NCBI GenBank assembly: GCA_023451735.1
Contig: JAEXYH010000099.1
Coordinates: forward strand, 1 to 64,000
DNA length: 64,000 nt
Source of the DNA: Pseudomonadota bacterium
GTDB taxonomy: Bacteria > Pseudomonadota > Alphaproteobacteria > Rhizobiales > Rhizobiaceae
Direction of reading: 5' to 3'
The position numbers were made by a program, and so were the translations under genes. Positions 33,663-42,059 of the stretch are shown here, piece by piece. The first letter of the stretch is position 1. Every line of letters starts with the position of its first letter. The notes below the pieces were generated by a model, which did not search any database, had not been told where the DNA came from, and saw only the letters and a program-made list of their open reading frames with translations.

Positions 33663-33695
33663 GCTTTGCGGGTCGAGAAATCCGGAGTTTCATTG

Positions 33696-34469
33696 ATGAA
33701 CCAGACAGTCGTAACCAGCGGAAATTCCACCGAGCCGATGATCAGCCTGTCCGGCGTCGGTAAATGGTATGGTGCATTTCAGGCCCTCGACAATATCAAC
33801 ATGTCTGTCGCAAAAGGCGAAAAGATCGTGCTCTGCGGCCCTTCGGGAAGCGGCAAGTCGACGCTTATCCGCTGCATCAATCATCTCGAGGCCTATCAGA
33901 AGGGCGACATTCATGTCGGCGGCATCATGCTCGGGCATGGATCGAAGACGATCGATGCGGTTCGCCGCGAAGTGGGCATGGTTTTCCAGCAGTTCAATCT
34001 GTTTCCACATCTGACCGTGCTGCAGAACTGCATGCTGGCGCCGATGAGGACGCTCGGCCTCGACAAGGCGCAGGCCGAAGATCGTGCCCGCCAGTTGTTG
34101 GAGCGGGTCAAGATCTCCGAACAGGCGGAAAAATACCCGGCCCAGCTTTCCGGCGGGCAACAGCAGCGCGTCGCCATCGCGCGTGCACTTTGCATGCGAC
34201 CCAAGGCGATGCTGTTCGACGAGCCGACATCCGCGCTCGATCCCGAGATGGTCAAGGAAGTGCTCGACACGATGATCGCGCTGGCCGAAGAGGGGATGAC
34301 GATGATCTGCGTGACCCATGAAATGGGTTTCGCGCGCCAGGTGGCGGATCGCGTCATCTTCATGGCAAGCGGTGCGATCGTGGAAGAGGCGCCTCCTGCC
34401 GAATTCTTTTCCAACCCGAAACATGAACGCACCCGGAAGTTCCTCGGTGAAATCCTCGGGCGGCATTGA
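33696..34469 (+). CDS. Polar-amino-acid-type ABC transporter ATP-binding protein (GlnQ/HisP family)
   Basis: 257-aa ATPase with Walker A GPSGSGKST, Q-loop VFQQFNLFPH, signature LSGGQQQRVAIARAL, Walker B AMLFDEPTSALDPEM and switch His in CVTHEMGFARQVADR. GGAG lies 8 nt before the ATG at 33696; a TTG at 33666 in the same frame is less likely. It completes the importer that surrounds aroQ. Confidence 0.93.
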   Translation: MNQTVVTSGNSTEPMISLSGVGKWYGAFQALDNINMSVAKGEKIVLCGPSGSGKSTLIRCINHLEAYQKGDIHVGGIMLGHGSKTIDAVRREVGMVFQQFNLFPHLTVLQNCMLAPMRTLGLDKAQAEDRARQLLERVKISEQAEKYPAQLSGGQQQRVAIARALCMRPKAMLFDEPTSALDPEMVKEVLDTMIALAEEGMTMICVTHEMGFARQVADRVIFMASGAIVEEAPPAEFFSNPKHERTRKFLGEILGRH

Positions 34470-34503
34470 TGCAGTTGCAGTTCGCAGCCGGAAGGTAAGG
34501 CCG

Positions 34504-35331
34504 ATGATCAGCGGCAACACGAAACTCATCGCACATCTCGGCTTTCCGACGCATTCCTTCAAGGCGCCGTTGATCTACAATCCCTATTTCGAGAAGAACG
34601 GCATCGATGTGGTTGTGGTGCCGATGGGATGCCGGCCTGACGATTATCAGGCGTTTCTGAAACTGGTCTTCCGTCTTTCCAACATTCACGGCGCGCTCAT
34701 CACCATGCCGCACAAGATTACCACGATGGCATTGCTGGACGAGATTTCCACCAATGCGCAGGTGGCTGGAGCATGCAATGCAATCCGGATAGGATCGGGC
34801 GGGCGCCTTGTCGGCGATATGTTCGATGGCGAGGGTTTTGTTCGCGGGATGTTGCGCCGAGGGCGGGAGATCGCTGGCAAAAGGGCGATCATGGCTGGTG
34901 CCGGCGGCGTCGGCTCGGCGATCGCCGCATCGCTGGCCAAAGCTGGATTGGCGGAACTGGCGCTTTCGGATGCTTCCACTCTGATGATGCAAGGCCTCGT
35001 GGAGCGGCTGCGCCACCATTATCCGGCTTTGCATGTGGAGGCGGGGAAAACCGATCCGGGCGGCTACGATATCGTCATCAACGCGACGCCGCTTGGCATG
35101 AACGACAACGATCCTCTGCCTTTCGATGTGCCCCGGATCGCGCCCTCAGCCTTCGTCGGCGAGGTGGTGTTGAGCAGGGAGATAACCCCGTTTCTGGCCG
35201 CGGCCCGCGCCCTCGGGTGTCAATATCAGGTAGGGACCGACATGCTGTTCGAGCAAATACCCGCCTATCTCGAATTCTTCGGCCTTCCTGCGACAACGGC
35301 GGAGGAACTTCGCGCCGTTGCCAGGATATGA
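34504..35331 (+). CDS. Shikimate/quinate dehydrogenase-like protein (AroE superfamily)
   Basis: 275 aa. Substrate-domain landmarks are HSFKAPLIYNPYF, MPHKITTM with catalytic Lys71, and GDMFDGEGF, where the canonical NTDG of AroE is MFDG (Asp108 retained). The Rossmann domain has AGAGGVGSAIAASLAKAG. The first motif also differs from AroE: the HSxSP serine pair is HSFKAP, so only Ser18 is kept. These changes are typical of divergent AroE-like catabolic dehydrogenases and suggest quinate or another shikimate-like substrate. It sits 34 bp after the ATPase gene and 10 bp before an oxidoreductase gene. Confidence 0.82.
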   Translation: MISGNTKLIAHLGFPTHSFKAPLIYNPYFEKNGIDVVVVPMGCRPDDYQAFLKLVFRLSNIHGALITMPHKITTMALLDEISTNAQVAGACNAIRIGSGGRLVGDMFDGEGFVRGMLRRGREIAGKRAIMAGAGGVGSAIAASLAKAGLAELALSDASTLMMQGLVERLRHHYPALHVEAGKTDPGGYDIVINATPLGMNDNDPLPFDVPRIAPSAFVGEVVLSREITPFLAAARALGCQYQVGTDMLFEQIPAYLEFFGLPATTAEELRAVARI

Positions 35332-35341
35332 GGGATACCGA

Positions 35342-36391
35342 ATGCAGCCGGAGGTTCTCAGACTGGCGCTTATGGGAGGTGGCTTGATCGGGCGTGAACA
35401 TGCCGCCCTGATCTCGGCAATGCCGGGTGCCGATCTTGCCGCCATCGCCGATCCAGCACCTGCCGCGGGACTGGTGGCTTCCGAGTTCGGTGCGAGGCAT
35501 TATCTCGATTATCAGGTGATGCTGGACGAGGTGCGGCCGGACGGCGTCATCATCGCCTTGCCCAATGCCCTTCATGCGGATGCCGCGATCGCCTGTATCG
35601 AGCGCGGCATCCCGTGTCTGGTGGAGAAGCCGGTGGCCGATACGCTTGAAGCCGCAATGGACCTCGTGGCGGCTGCGGAACGAGCCGATGTTCCAGTTCT
35701 CGTGGGCCACCAGCGCCGCCACAGCCCGGATATCGCCCAGGCGAAACAACTGGTCGCAGACGGTCTTCTTGGTCGTCTTGTCGGCGTCAATGCCATGTGG
35801 CTCGCTGACAAGCCTGAGGCTTACTTCGACACTGCCTGGCGTCGGCAGACCGGTGGCGGGCCGTTGCTCATCAATCTCATTCACGACATCGATTGCCTGC
35901 GGTTCATCTGTGGCGATATCGAGGAGGTCATGGCCTTTACCTCCAATTCGGCGCGGGGCTTCGAGGTTGAGGATAGCGCCAGCATCAGCCTGCGTTTTTC
36001 TTCCGGTGCGGTCGGTACGGTCCTGATGAGCGATGTGGCCGTCTCTCCCTATAACTGGGATACGGCCGCCGGCCAGGCGCTTTATTTCCCGCACCAGCCG
36101 GAAAATGCATACTTTTTCTCCGGGACCAAGGCCACATTAGCCGTGCCATCGATGGATTTGTGGAGGCATGAGACCGAGAAAGGGCATTGGCAGGATCCGC
36201 TCGTCAGGCAGCATGTCACGCTGGATGGCAGCCGGGCCTATGTCAATCAGCTTGCCCATTTCATGGACGTGATCGCCGGGCATACGAAGCCGCTTGTCTC
36301 CGCCCGCGATGGGATGATGACCTTGGCAACAGTCCTGGCGATCACTCGTTCGGGCCGCGAGAGGCGCCCGATCAGCCCTGCAGGTTCATGA
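35342..36391 (+). CDS. Gfo/Idh/MocA family oxidoreductase
   Basis: 349 aa. The N-terminal Rossmann fold has LALMGGGLIGREHAALI, the EKP motif contains Lys96 (LVEKPVAD), and the substrate side has LLINLIHDIDCLRFI with the conserved Asp/His. Family members oxidise or reduce cyclitols and sugars. Last in the quinate/shikimate operon, it may act as a second alicyclic-polyol dehydrogenase, for example on quinate or a stereoisomer; this is inference. AGGG precedes the ATG. Confidence 0.85.
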   Translation: MQPEVLRLALMGGGLIGREHAALISAMPGADLAAIADPAPAAGLVASEFGARHYLDYQVMLDEVRPDGVIIALPNALHADAAIACIERGIPCLVEKPVADTLEAAMDLVAAAERADVPVLVGHQRRHSPDIAQAKQLVADGLLGRLVGVNAMWLADKPEAYFDTAWRRQTGGGPLLINLIHDIDCLRFICGDIEEVMAFTSNSARGFEVEDSASISLRFSSGAVGTVLMSDVAVSPYNWDTAAGQALYFPHQPENAYFFSGTKATLAVPSMDLWRHETEKGHWQDPLVRQHVTLDGSRAYVNQLAHFMDVIAGHTKPLVSARDGMMTLATVLAITRSGRERRPISPAGS

Positions 36392-36431
36392 CATGTACTT
36401 TAAAAGGGGCTGTGCATATCGATTGATCGTA

Positions 36432-37496
36432 TCACTCGGATGCGCCTTGGTTCACGGCTCCCATTCGCTGGATTTGATTGAGTGTCTTAATGGCCAGCCT
36501 CAGCGAGGCGCCGGTTGCCATCACCATCTGCGGCAGGATCAGCCATTCGAGTGTCCAGGCGGCCCCTGATCGCTCCTGTTCGTGCACCATCGCTTGATGC
36601 AATCCTGAAAGCTGTACGGCGTTGAAGCGAGAGAGAGCCACCAGTGTTTCGGCCCCGACCGGGTTTTGCTTGTGTGCCATGGCCGAAGATTTCCCTCCGC
36701 CGCTCAGAGAAATTTCGCGGCCTGACTGGGCCATCAGCGCAAGGTCTTGTCCCATCTTGCCGAACACGCCTGTGATCGATGATAGGTGATGGCCGATATC
36801 GGCAATTCCGTCTCGCTGGCTCTGCCATTGTGGCATGTCCGCCAGATCCAGTTCTTCGGCAAGCGCCGCGCGAACCGCCGCGCCATGCGATCCCAGTTTT
36901 TCGAGAGAACCGGCCGCCCCACCGAGCTGGACCGGAAATTTCAGGCCGATGAGCGATGCGCGCAGTCGCGCAAGCGGGCTGCGCCAGCTTTCCACTCGGT
37001 CGCTTACCCTGATCGGAATGGCCGCCTGCATGCGTGTATAGCCCATCAGCGGTTTCGATCCGAAGCGCTGATCGAGGCCGTCCAAAAGAGCGAGGGCTTT
37101 GTTTATCCGGTCGGCGAAGATAGCATGGATAGTCTTCATCCGAAGCATCAGGCTTGTGTCGATCACATCTTGGCTGGTGGCGCCGAAATGCACATGTTCA
37201 GCATCATCGCCGCCGACCGCGTGTCTGAGCTGTCTAACGAGCTCTGGGATGACAACGGAATCCGTTCCGACGGCATCCTTCAGCTGTGCGAGATCGGGCT
37301 TGAAGGTCTCACATGCGGCCGCAATCCGCTCAGCGGCCTTTGCCGGGATAAGTCCCAGCCCAGCCTGTGCCCCCGCCAAGGCCGCCTCAAAACGAAGCAT
37401 GGCCTCGATATCCGCATCGGCCGAAAGGTGGAGGGTTATCTCCTCATCGCCGAAAAGACCGGACAGGAAGGGGTGCTCGAAGGGAGAAAATGCCAT
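36432..37496 (-). CDS. pcaB: 3-carboxy-cis,cis-muconate cycloisomerase
   Basis: 354 aa of the fumarase/aspartase superfamily. Motifs: HFGATSQDVIDTSLML, GYTRMQAAIPIRVSDR, QLGGAAGSLEKLG and the signature GGGKSSAMAHKQNPVGAE. It converts 3-carboxymuconate from protocatechuate cleavage to 4-carboxymuconolactone. Bacterial PcaB is often about 450 aa; Rhizobiales enzymes of about 350 aa are known, so no truncation is implied. The ATG at 37496 is 4 nt after GGAGG; an ATG one codon earlier abuts it. It is the last gene of the pcaDCHGB operon. Confidence 0.92.
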   Translation of the reverse strand: MAFSPFEHPFLSGLFGDEEITLHLSADADIEAMLRFEAALAGAQAGLGLIPAKAAERIAAACETFKPDLAQLKDAVGTDSVVIPELVRQLRHAVGGDDAEHVHFGATSQDVIDTSLMLRMKTIHAIFADRINKALALLDGLDQRFGSKPLMGYTRMQAAIPIRVSDRVESWRSPLARLRASLIGLKFPVQLGGAAGSLEKLGSHGAAVRAALAEELDLADMPQWQSQRDGIADIGHHLSSITGVFGKMGQDLALMAQSGREISLSGGGKSSAMAHKQNPVGAETLVALSRFNAVQLSGLHQAMVHEQERSGAAWTLEWLILPQMVMATGASLRLAIKTLNQIQRMGAVNQGASE

Positions 37497-37536
37497 CATG
37501 CCTCCATGCTGGACGGGCGAAACGGTTGAGCAGACG

Positions 37537-38151
37537 TCAGATGTCGAGGAACACGGTTTCCTTTGGTCCCTGAAGGTAGATGTCGAGTGTATAGACGCTG
37601 CCTTCCTTTTTCGCGACCATTGTCTCGACACGCTGGCGATGTTCGATGCGCAATAGCAGAGGATCGGCGGCATTGGCATCCGCTTCATCGGAAAAGTATA
37701 TCCGGGTGTGCAGACCAATATTGATGCCGCGGGCGACGATCCAGAGGGTGATATGCGGTGCCATGAGGCGCCCGTCCTTGAACGGGACTTTTCCGGGTTT
37801 GATCGTCTCGAACTGGAAATAACCGTCCTCGGCATTCGTCGGACAACGGCCCCAGCCGGTGAAGTTTGGATCGGCGGTGCCGCGCATTTCCGAAGGGCTG
37901 TTGTAGAGGCCGGCGCTGTCGGCCTGCCAGATTTCGACAATCGCGTCTCGCACCGGCGTGCCAGCGCCGTCCAGGATGCGGCCACGCACGGTGATGCGTT
38001 CGCCCAGCGTCTGGTCATTGATCATCGCGGTTCCGAGATCGGCATCGTACACGTCGCGAATGTCGCAGTAATTCGGCGTCAGTCCGATATGGACATAGGG
38101 ACCGGCGGTCTGCGACGGTGTTTCCTTCAGCCTGTAAAGCTCCTGCACCAT
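37537..38151 (-). CDS. pcaG: Protocatechuate 3,4-dioxygenase, alpha subunit
   Basis: 204 aa intradiol dioxygenase subunit. TAGPYVHIGLTPN, VEIWQADSAGLYNSP and LMAPHITLWIVARGINIGLHTRIYF match PcaG. It lacks the two-Tyr two-His iron site, which is in the beta subunit. The ATG overlaps the pcaH stop (TGATG), coupling synthesis of the two subunits. Confidence 0.95.
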   Translation of the reverse strand: MVQELYRLKETPSQTAGPYVHIGLTPNYCDIRDVYDADLGTAMINDQTLGERITVRGRILDGAGTPVRDAIVEIWQADSAGLYNSPSEMRGTADPNFTGWGRCPTNAEDGYFQFETIKPGKVPFKDGRLMAPHITLWIVARGINIGLHTRIYFSDEADANAADPLLLRIEHRQRVETMVAKKEGSVYTLDIYLQGPKETVFLDI

Positions 38152-38900
38152 CAGTTGCCCTCCAGCCGGTTTTCAAAAAGCGTCGAGCGACGTCCGCGCA
38201 AAACGATGTCGAACTTGTAAGCGCGCGCATCCATCGGGATCGTCTGGCCCCAGTCCAGCGGCGCGATCAGTTGTTCGATCGCTTTGCGATCCGGGATCGT
38301 GTTGACGATCGGACATTTCCAGATCATCGGGTCGCCCTCGAAATACATCTGGGTGATAAGGCGCTGGGCGAAGCCATATCCGAAGACTGAAAAATGGATA
38401 TGGGCAGGACGCCAGTCGTTGACACCGTTCGGCCATGGATAAGGGCCGGGCTTGACCGTGCGAAATGCGTAGTGCCCGTCGTCGTCGGTGATCGCTCGGC
38501 CGCAGCCGCCGAAATTGGGGTCGATCGCCGCGAGATAGGTTTCCTTCTTGTGGCGATAGCGGCCGCCGGCATTGGCTTGCCAGAATTCCAGCAATGCGCC
38601 GCGAACAGGCTGACCCCGCTCGTCCAGCACGCGACCATGGACGATGATGCGTTCGCCGATGGCACTCTCGCCCGGGCGGGCGTAGTTGTGGATCAGATCA
38701 TTGTCCAACTCGCCGATCATCGAATGGCCGAAAACCGGGCCGGTGATTTCCGAGATCGTGCCATCGAGCGACAGAAGAGCGCGCTGCGGCGAGCGCAGGA
38801 TCGAGGTCTTGTATTCCGGTGTCAGGGCAGGCGCGTGCCAGCCGTGGTCGCGCGCGAAAAATGCGCCTGTCTCCGGTTGTCTGTTTGAATTGGCGGACAT
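38151..38900 (-). CDS. pcaH: Protocatechuate 3,4-dioxygenase, beta subunit
   Basis: 249 aa. The non-haem Fe(III) ligands are visible: Tyr115 in GGRYRH, Tyr154 in KPGPYPWP, and His167/His169 in RPAHIHFSVFG. With PcaG it cleaves protocatechuate between the hydroxyls to 3-carboxy-cis,cis-muconate, the ring-opening step on which the quinate, shikimate and 4-hydroxybenzoate branches converge. Confidence 0.96.
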   Translation of the reverse strand: MSANSNRQPETGAFFARDHGWHAPALTPEYKTSILRSPQRALLSLDGTISEITGPVFGHSMIGELDNDLIHNYARPGESAIGERIIVHGRVLDERGQPVRGALLEFWQANAGGRYRHKKETYLAAIDPNFGGCGRAITDDDGHYAFRTVKPGPYPWPNGVNDWRPAHIHFSVFGYGFAQRLITQMYFEGDPMIWKCPIVNTIPDRKAIEQLIAPLDWGQTIPMDARAYKFDIVLRGRRSTLFENRLEGN

Positions 38901-38924
38901 CCTTAAGGTCTCCTCCCCCGATGT

Positions 38925-39314
38925 CTATTCGGCGTCCATCTGTTCATAGACGCGTTTGGCAATCTTGATGGCATGGTTTGCGGCCGGCACGCCGGCATAG
39001 ATGGCGACATGCAGCAAGGCTTCGCGAACATCTTCCCGTGATGCGCCGGTATTGGCGGTGGCGCGCACATGCATGGCGACTTCCTCGTCCTGACCGAGTG
39101 CTGCGAGAAGCGCGATCGTGATGATCGACCGCTCTCTTTTGGTGAAATTGGGACGCGACCAGACATGCCCCCAGGCAGTCTCCGTGATCAGCGTCTGGAA
39201 CGGCTTGTCGAAATCGGTGGAATTGGCAATCGCCCGATCGACATGGGCATCTCCGAGCACGGAGCGTCTCATCTCCATGCCCAGGCGGTGTCGCTCTGTC
39301 TCGACATCAGTCAT
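38925..39314 (-). CDS. pcaC: 4-carboxymuconolactone decarboxylase
   Basis: 129 aa, CMD/AhpD-like fold. RRSVLGDAHVDRA, WGHVWSRPNFTKRERSII and EVAMHVRATANTGASREDVRE are characteristic of PcaC, with conserved Glu and His. It makes 3-oxoadipate enol-lactone. It is a single-domain protein, not the PcaD-PcaC fusion found in some bacteria. The genes on either side are 10-24 bp away. Confidence 0.95.
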   Translation of the reverse strand: MTDVETERHRLGMEMRRSVLGDAHVDRAIANSTDFDKPFQTLITETAWGHVWSRPNFTKRERSIITIALLAALGQDEEVAMHVRATANTGASREDVREALLHVAIYAGVPAANHAIKIAKRVYEQMDAE

Positions 39315-39324
39315 TGAACCTCCT

Positions 39325-40119
39325 TCAGGTAATAGCGGTGTTGATGAAGTTCCGGATCAGATCGGTCAAAGCTTCGGGCTGTTCGACGCAGGGAATGTGG
39401 CCTGCATCCTTGATGATCTCGAAACGGGCACCGGGGATAAGCTGTGCCGTCTTCCTGACGAGATCGGGCGGCGTCGAGCCATCCTGATCTCCGACGATAC
39501 AAAGGGTCGGCACTGCAATTCGTGCGGCGGCCTCGGTATAGTCTGCATCACGAACTGCGGCACAGGTCGCGGCGTAACCTTCATCCGGTTGGCGCGCAAG
39601 CATGTTGCAATAACCGCGAAACGCGATGTTATCCGGTTCGCGGAAGGCCGGGGTGAACCATCGTTCCATCACGGCATCGAGGATGCTTGCAATGCCATGC
39701 CCTTCGACAGCGGTAATCCGGGTATTCCACATGTCGGCGGAACCGATCTTGGCGGCCGTGTCGCAGAGGATCAGCGCTTTTACGAGGTCAGGCCGTGTTT
39801 GATAGATCGCCTGCGCGATAAGCCCCCCGACGGAAAGGCCGCAAATCACGGCGTTGCTTACGTTGAGCAGATCCAGGAGGCCGACAAGATCTGCCGCATG
39901 ATCGTCAACGGAATAGGGCGTTTTCCCGATATCCGACAGACCATGGCCCCGCTTGTCGTAAAGGATGATCGGGAAGTCGCCTGCAAGACGCACGATGACA
40001 TCCCGCCAGATGCGAAAATCGGTGCCGAGCGAATTTGCGAACACGATGACCGGTTTGTCGGCCGGTCCCCCGATAATCTGATAGTGGATCGTGACGTCGT
40101 TGACGCGTGCAAACTGCAT
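39325..40119 (-). CDS. pcaD: 3-oxoadipate enol-lactonase
   Basis: 264-aa alpha/beta hydrolase. Nucleophile elbow ICGLSVGGL with Ser96, acid in CIVGDQDGSTPPD and His in DAGHIPCVEQPEAL form the triad. It hydrolyses the enol-lactone to 3-oxoadipate. It is the first gene of the pcaDCHGB operon and diverges from pcaQ, whose product activates the operon in Agrobacterium and Sinorhizobium. Confidence 0.95.
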   Translation of the reverse strand: MQFARVNDVTIHYQIIGGPADKPVIVFANSLGTDFRIWRDVIVRLAGDFPIILYDKRGHGLSDIGKTPYSVDDHAADLVGLLDLLNVSNAVICGLSVGGLIAQAIYQTRPDLVKALILCDTAAKIGSADMWNTRITAVEGHGIASILDAVMERWFTPAFREPDNIAFRGYCNMLARQPDEGYAATCAAVRDADYTEAAARIAVPTLCIVGDQDGSTPPDLVRKTAQLIPGARFEIIKDAGHIPCVEQPEALTDLIRNFINTAIT

Positions 40120-40212
40120 CGAAAATCTCTCCCTGAACTATCTTGGTATATTAACATGGTTAGGTAAAATGACTTCTTGAGTGTCTTTCATATCAAATTG
40201 GTTATTAATTGA
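40120..40212. promoter_or_regulatory. pcaD-pcaQ divergent promoter region
   Basis: 93 bp, strongly AT-rich. TAAC-ATG-GTTA at 40152-40162 is a short inverted repeat. On the minus strand ATAACC occurs at 40205-40200, matching the first half of the ATAACC-N4-GGTTAA site I recall for S. meliloti PcaQ, but the second half is not preserved. These are candidate PcaQ contacts, not proven sites. Confidence 0.4.
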
Positions 40213-41136
40213 ATGAACCAGCCCCAGGTGAAGTTTCGTCATCTCCAGGCCTTTATCGAGGTCGCGCGCCACAAGAGCGTAGTGAAGGCGGCCGGTTTTC
40301 TGAATGTCAGTCAGCCGGCGGTCACCAAAACCATCCGGGAACTGGAAGAAGCGCTCGGTGTCGCATTGGTGGAGCGCGATGGCAGAGGAATCCGGCTATC
40401 CCGATATGGAGACGTTTTCCTGAAACATGCCGGTGCCGCGATAGCCGCGCTTCGGCAGGGTGTCGATTCAGTCTCGCATGAACGGGTTGGAGAAGCGCCG
40501 TTGATACGAATAGGCGCTCTGCCGACAGTCTCCAGTCACATCATGCCTTCTGCCATGGATCTTTTCCTCAAGGAAAATACCGGGAGTCGCATCAAGATCG
40601 TCACCGGCGAGAACTCTGTGCTGCTGGAGCAACTGCGTTTTGGGGAACTCGATCTTGTTGTCGGACGCCTGGCAGGCGCCGACAGGATGACGGGCTTCAT
40701 CTTCGAGCACCTCTATTCCGAACAGGTGGTGTTCGCCGTCCACACCGGACATCCGATACTGACATCGCGCCACTCGCCGTTTTCAGCGCTCAGTGACTAT
40801 CCGATCCTGATGCCGACGACTTCGTCAATCATCCGGCCGTTCGTTGACCAGCTGCTCATCGCCAACGGAATTTCGAGCCTGCCGAACCAGATAGAGACTG
40901 TTTCCGACTCCTTTGGGCGGGCGTTCGTGCTGTCGAGCGACGCCGTCTGGATCATATCGTCCGGGGTTGTGTCCCGCGATATCGGGACGGGGCTGATGCA
41001 GGCATTACCGATAGATACAAGCGACACCCGGGGTCCCGTGGGACTGACCATGCGAACCGACACGGTTCCCTCGATCGCGATGTCACTTCTGATACAAACC
41101 ATACGCGAAGCCGCACTTTGCCGGTCATTTGCGTGA
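40213..41136 (+). CDS. pcaQ: LysR family activator of the pca genes
   Basis: 307 aa. N-terminal helix-turn-helix (about 5-64) with FRHLQAFIEVARHKSVVKAA and SQPAVTKTIRELEEALG, then a LysR substrate domain (about 90-300, including IRIGALPTVSSHIMPSAMD). PcaQ in relatives responds to 3-carboxy-muconate and muconolactone and activates pcaDCHGB. Position and divergent orientation are exactly those known in Rhizobiaceae. Confidence 0.93.
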   Translation: MNQPQVKFRHLQAFIEVARHKSVVKAAGFLNVSQPAVTKTIRELEEALGVALVERDGRGIRLSRYGDVFLKHAGAAIAALRQGVDSVSHERVGEAPLIRIGALPTVSSHIMPSAMDLFLKENTGSRIKIVTGENSVLLEQLRFGELDLVVGRLAGADRMTGFIFEHLYSEQVVFAVHTGHPILTSRHSPFSALSDYPILMPTTSSIIRPFVDQLLIANGISSLPNQIETVSDSFGRAFVLSSDAVWIISSGVVSRDIGTGLMQALPIDTSDTRGPVGLTMRTDTVPSIAMSLLIQTIREAALCRSFA

Positions 41137-41157
41137 TGGTCTTCACGACACGAGGCG

Positions 41158-41913
41158 TTATGAGAGAACCCCGCGAAGCTCGCAGCTTACCTGCTGAAGT
41201 GGCGAGAGGTAGGTTTCGATGACCGAAGCCATGGGTTCACTCGAGGCGGCCAGTCCCGTGTTGAGTGCCGCGACGACGATGCCGCGTGCATTTTTCACCG
41301 GCACCGCAACGGATCTCAATCCTTGCTCGACCTCTTGGTCGACTGCCGCATAACCCTGGGTTCGAACCAATGCGAGTTCCGCCATGACTGCTTCGACCTT
41401 GTGGAGCGTATGGGCGGTTCTTGCCTGAAGTGGACGGGAGGTCAGAAGGTCGAGAACCTGAGGTTCCGGAAGCGCGGCAAGCATGACTCGCCCTAGAGAG
41501 GTGCAGTAGGCTGGGAGGCGCGATCCGGGCATGAGCGCTATCGACATGACCTTCCTCTGTGCAGCGCGCGCCACATACACGATCTCCGCACCATCCAGGA
41601 TGGCAACCGAGGAGCTCTGGCCAATCTCTTCGGATAACCGGTCAAGCCAAGGCTGGACGATGCGCGGTAACGGCATGGATGCGAGGCAGCCGGTGCCGAG
41701 ACGCAGGACGCGAGGCGTGACCGTGAAGAACTTGCCGTCGTAAGAACAGTATCCGTGTTCCGACAGCGTCAGCAGACAGCGTCGGGTCGTCGCCCGATCC
41801 AGACCGGCGATCTCGGCTGCTGCCGAAATGCTCAATCGCGGCGTTTCGGCCGTAAACGCTTCGATCACGCGAAGCCCCTTGGCCAATCCGCCCATCATGT
41901 CGCTTTGCTTCAT
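41158..41913 (-). CDS. IclR family regulator, probable PcaR type
   Basis: 251 aa. The winged helix (about 9-70) reads LAKGLRVIEAFTAETPRLSI and GLDRATTRRCLLTLSEHGY; the IclR effector domain includes RLPAYCTSLGRVMLAALP and GYAAVDQEVEQGLRSVAVPV. This is the PcaR/PobR/CatR branch that regulates 3-oxoadipate genes. It diverges from pcaIJF across 146 bp and is its likely activator with 3-oxoadipate as effector. The start at 41913 follows GAGG; an ATG 19 codons upstream is not needed. Confidence 0.88.
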   Translation of the reverse strand: MKQSDMMGGLAKGLRVIEAFTAETPRLSISAAAEIAGLDRATTRRCLLTLSEHGYCSYDGKFFTVTPRVLRLGTGCLASMPLPRIVQPWLDRLSEEIGQSSSVAILDGAEIVYVARAAQRKVMSIALMPGSRLPAYCTSLGRVMLAALPEPQVLDLLTSRPLQARTAHTLHKVEAVMAELALVRTQGYAAVDQEVEQGLRSVAVPVKNARGIVVAALNTGLAASSEPMASVIETYLSPLQQVSCELRGVLS

Positions 41914-42059
41914 GTTGGCAGCCTCATTTCCAGATTTGTGCGATAATGCAACAAATAAATCATATCGCACAAATTCGTTGAGGTCGAGAAAAGTGGGAGA
42001 TAGGTTTCCGGAAAAGTTCCGAAAGTGGGCAGCGGTCCCTCATCATGGAAGGATTGTGG

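Noticed and set aside
36432..37496. Possible truncation of pcaB because it is shorter than about 450 aa enzymes
   Set aside because: All signature motifs are present, the reading frame is clean and shorter PcaB forms occur in Rhizobiales.
40120..40212. Full PcaQ site ATAACC-N4-GGTTAA
   Set aside because: Only the first half is matched (40205-40200, minus strand); the full site was not found, so only a candidate region is reported.
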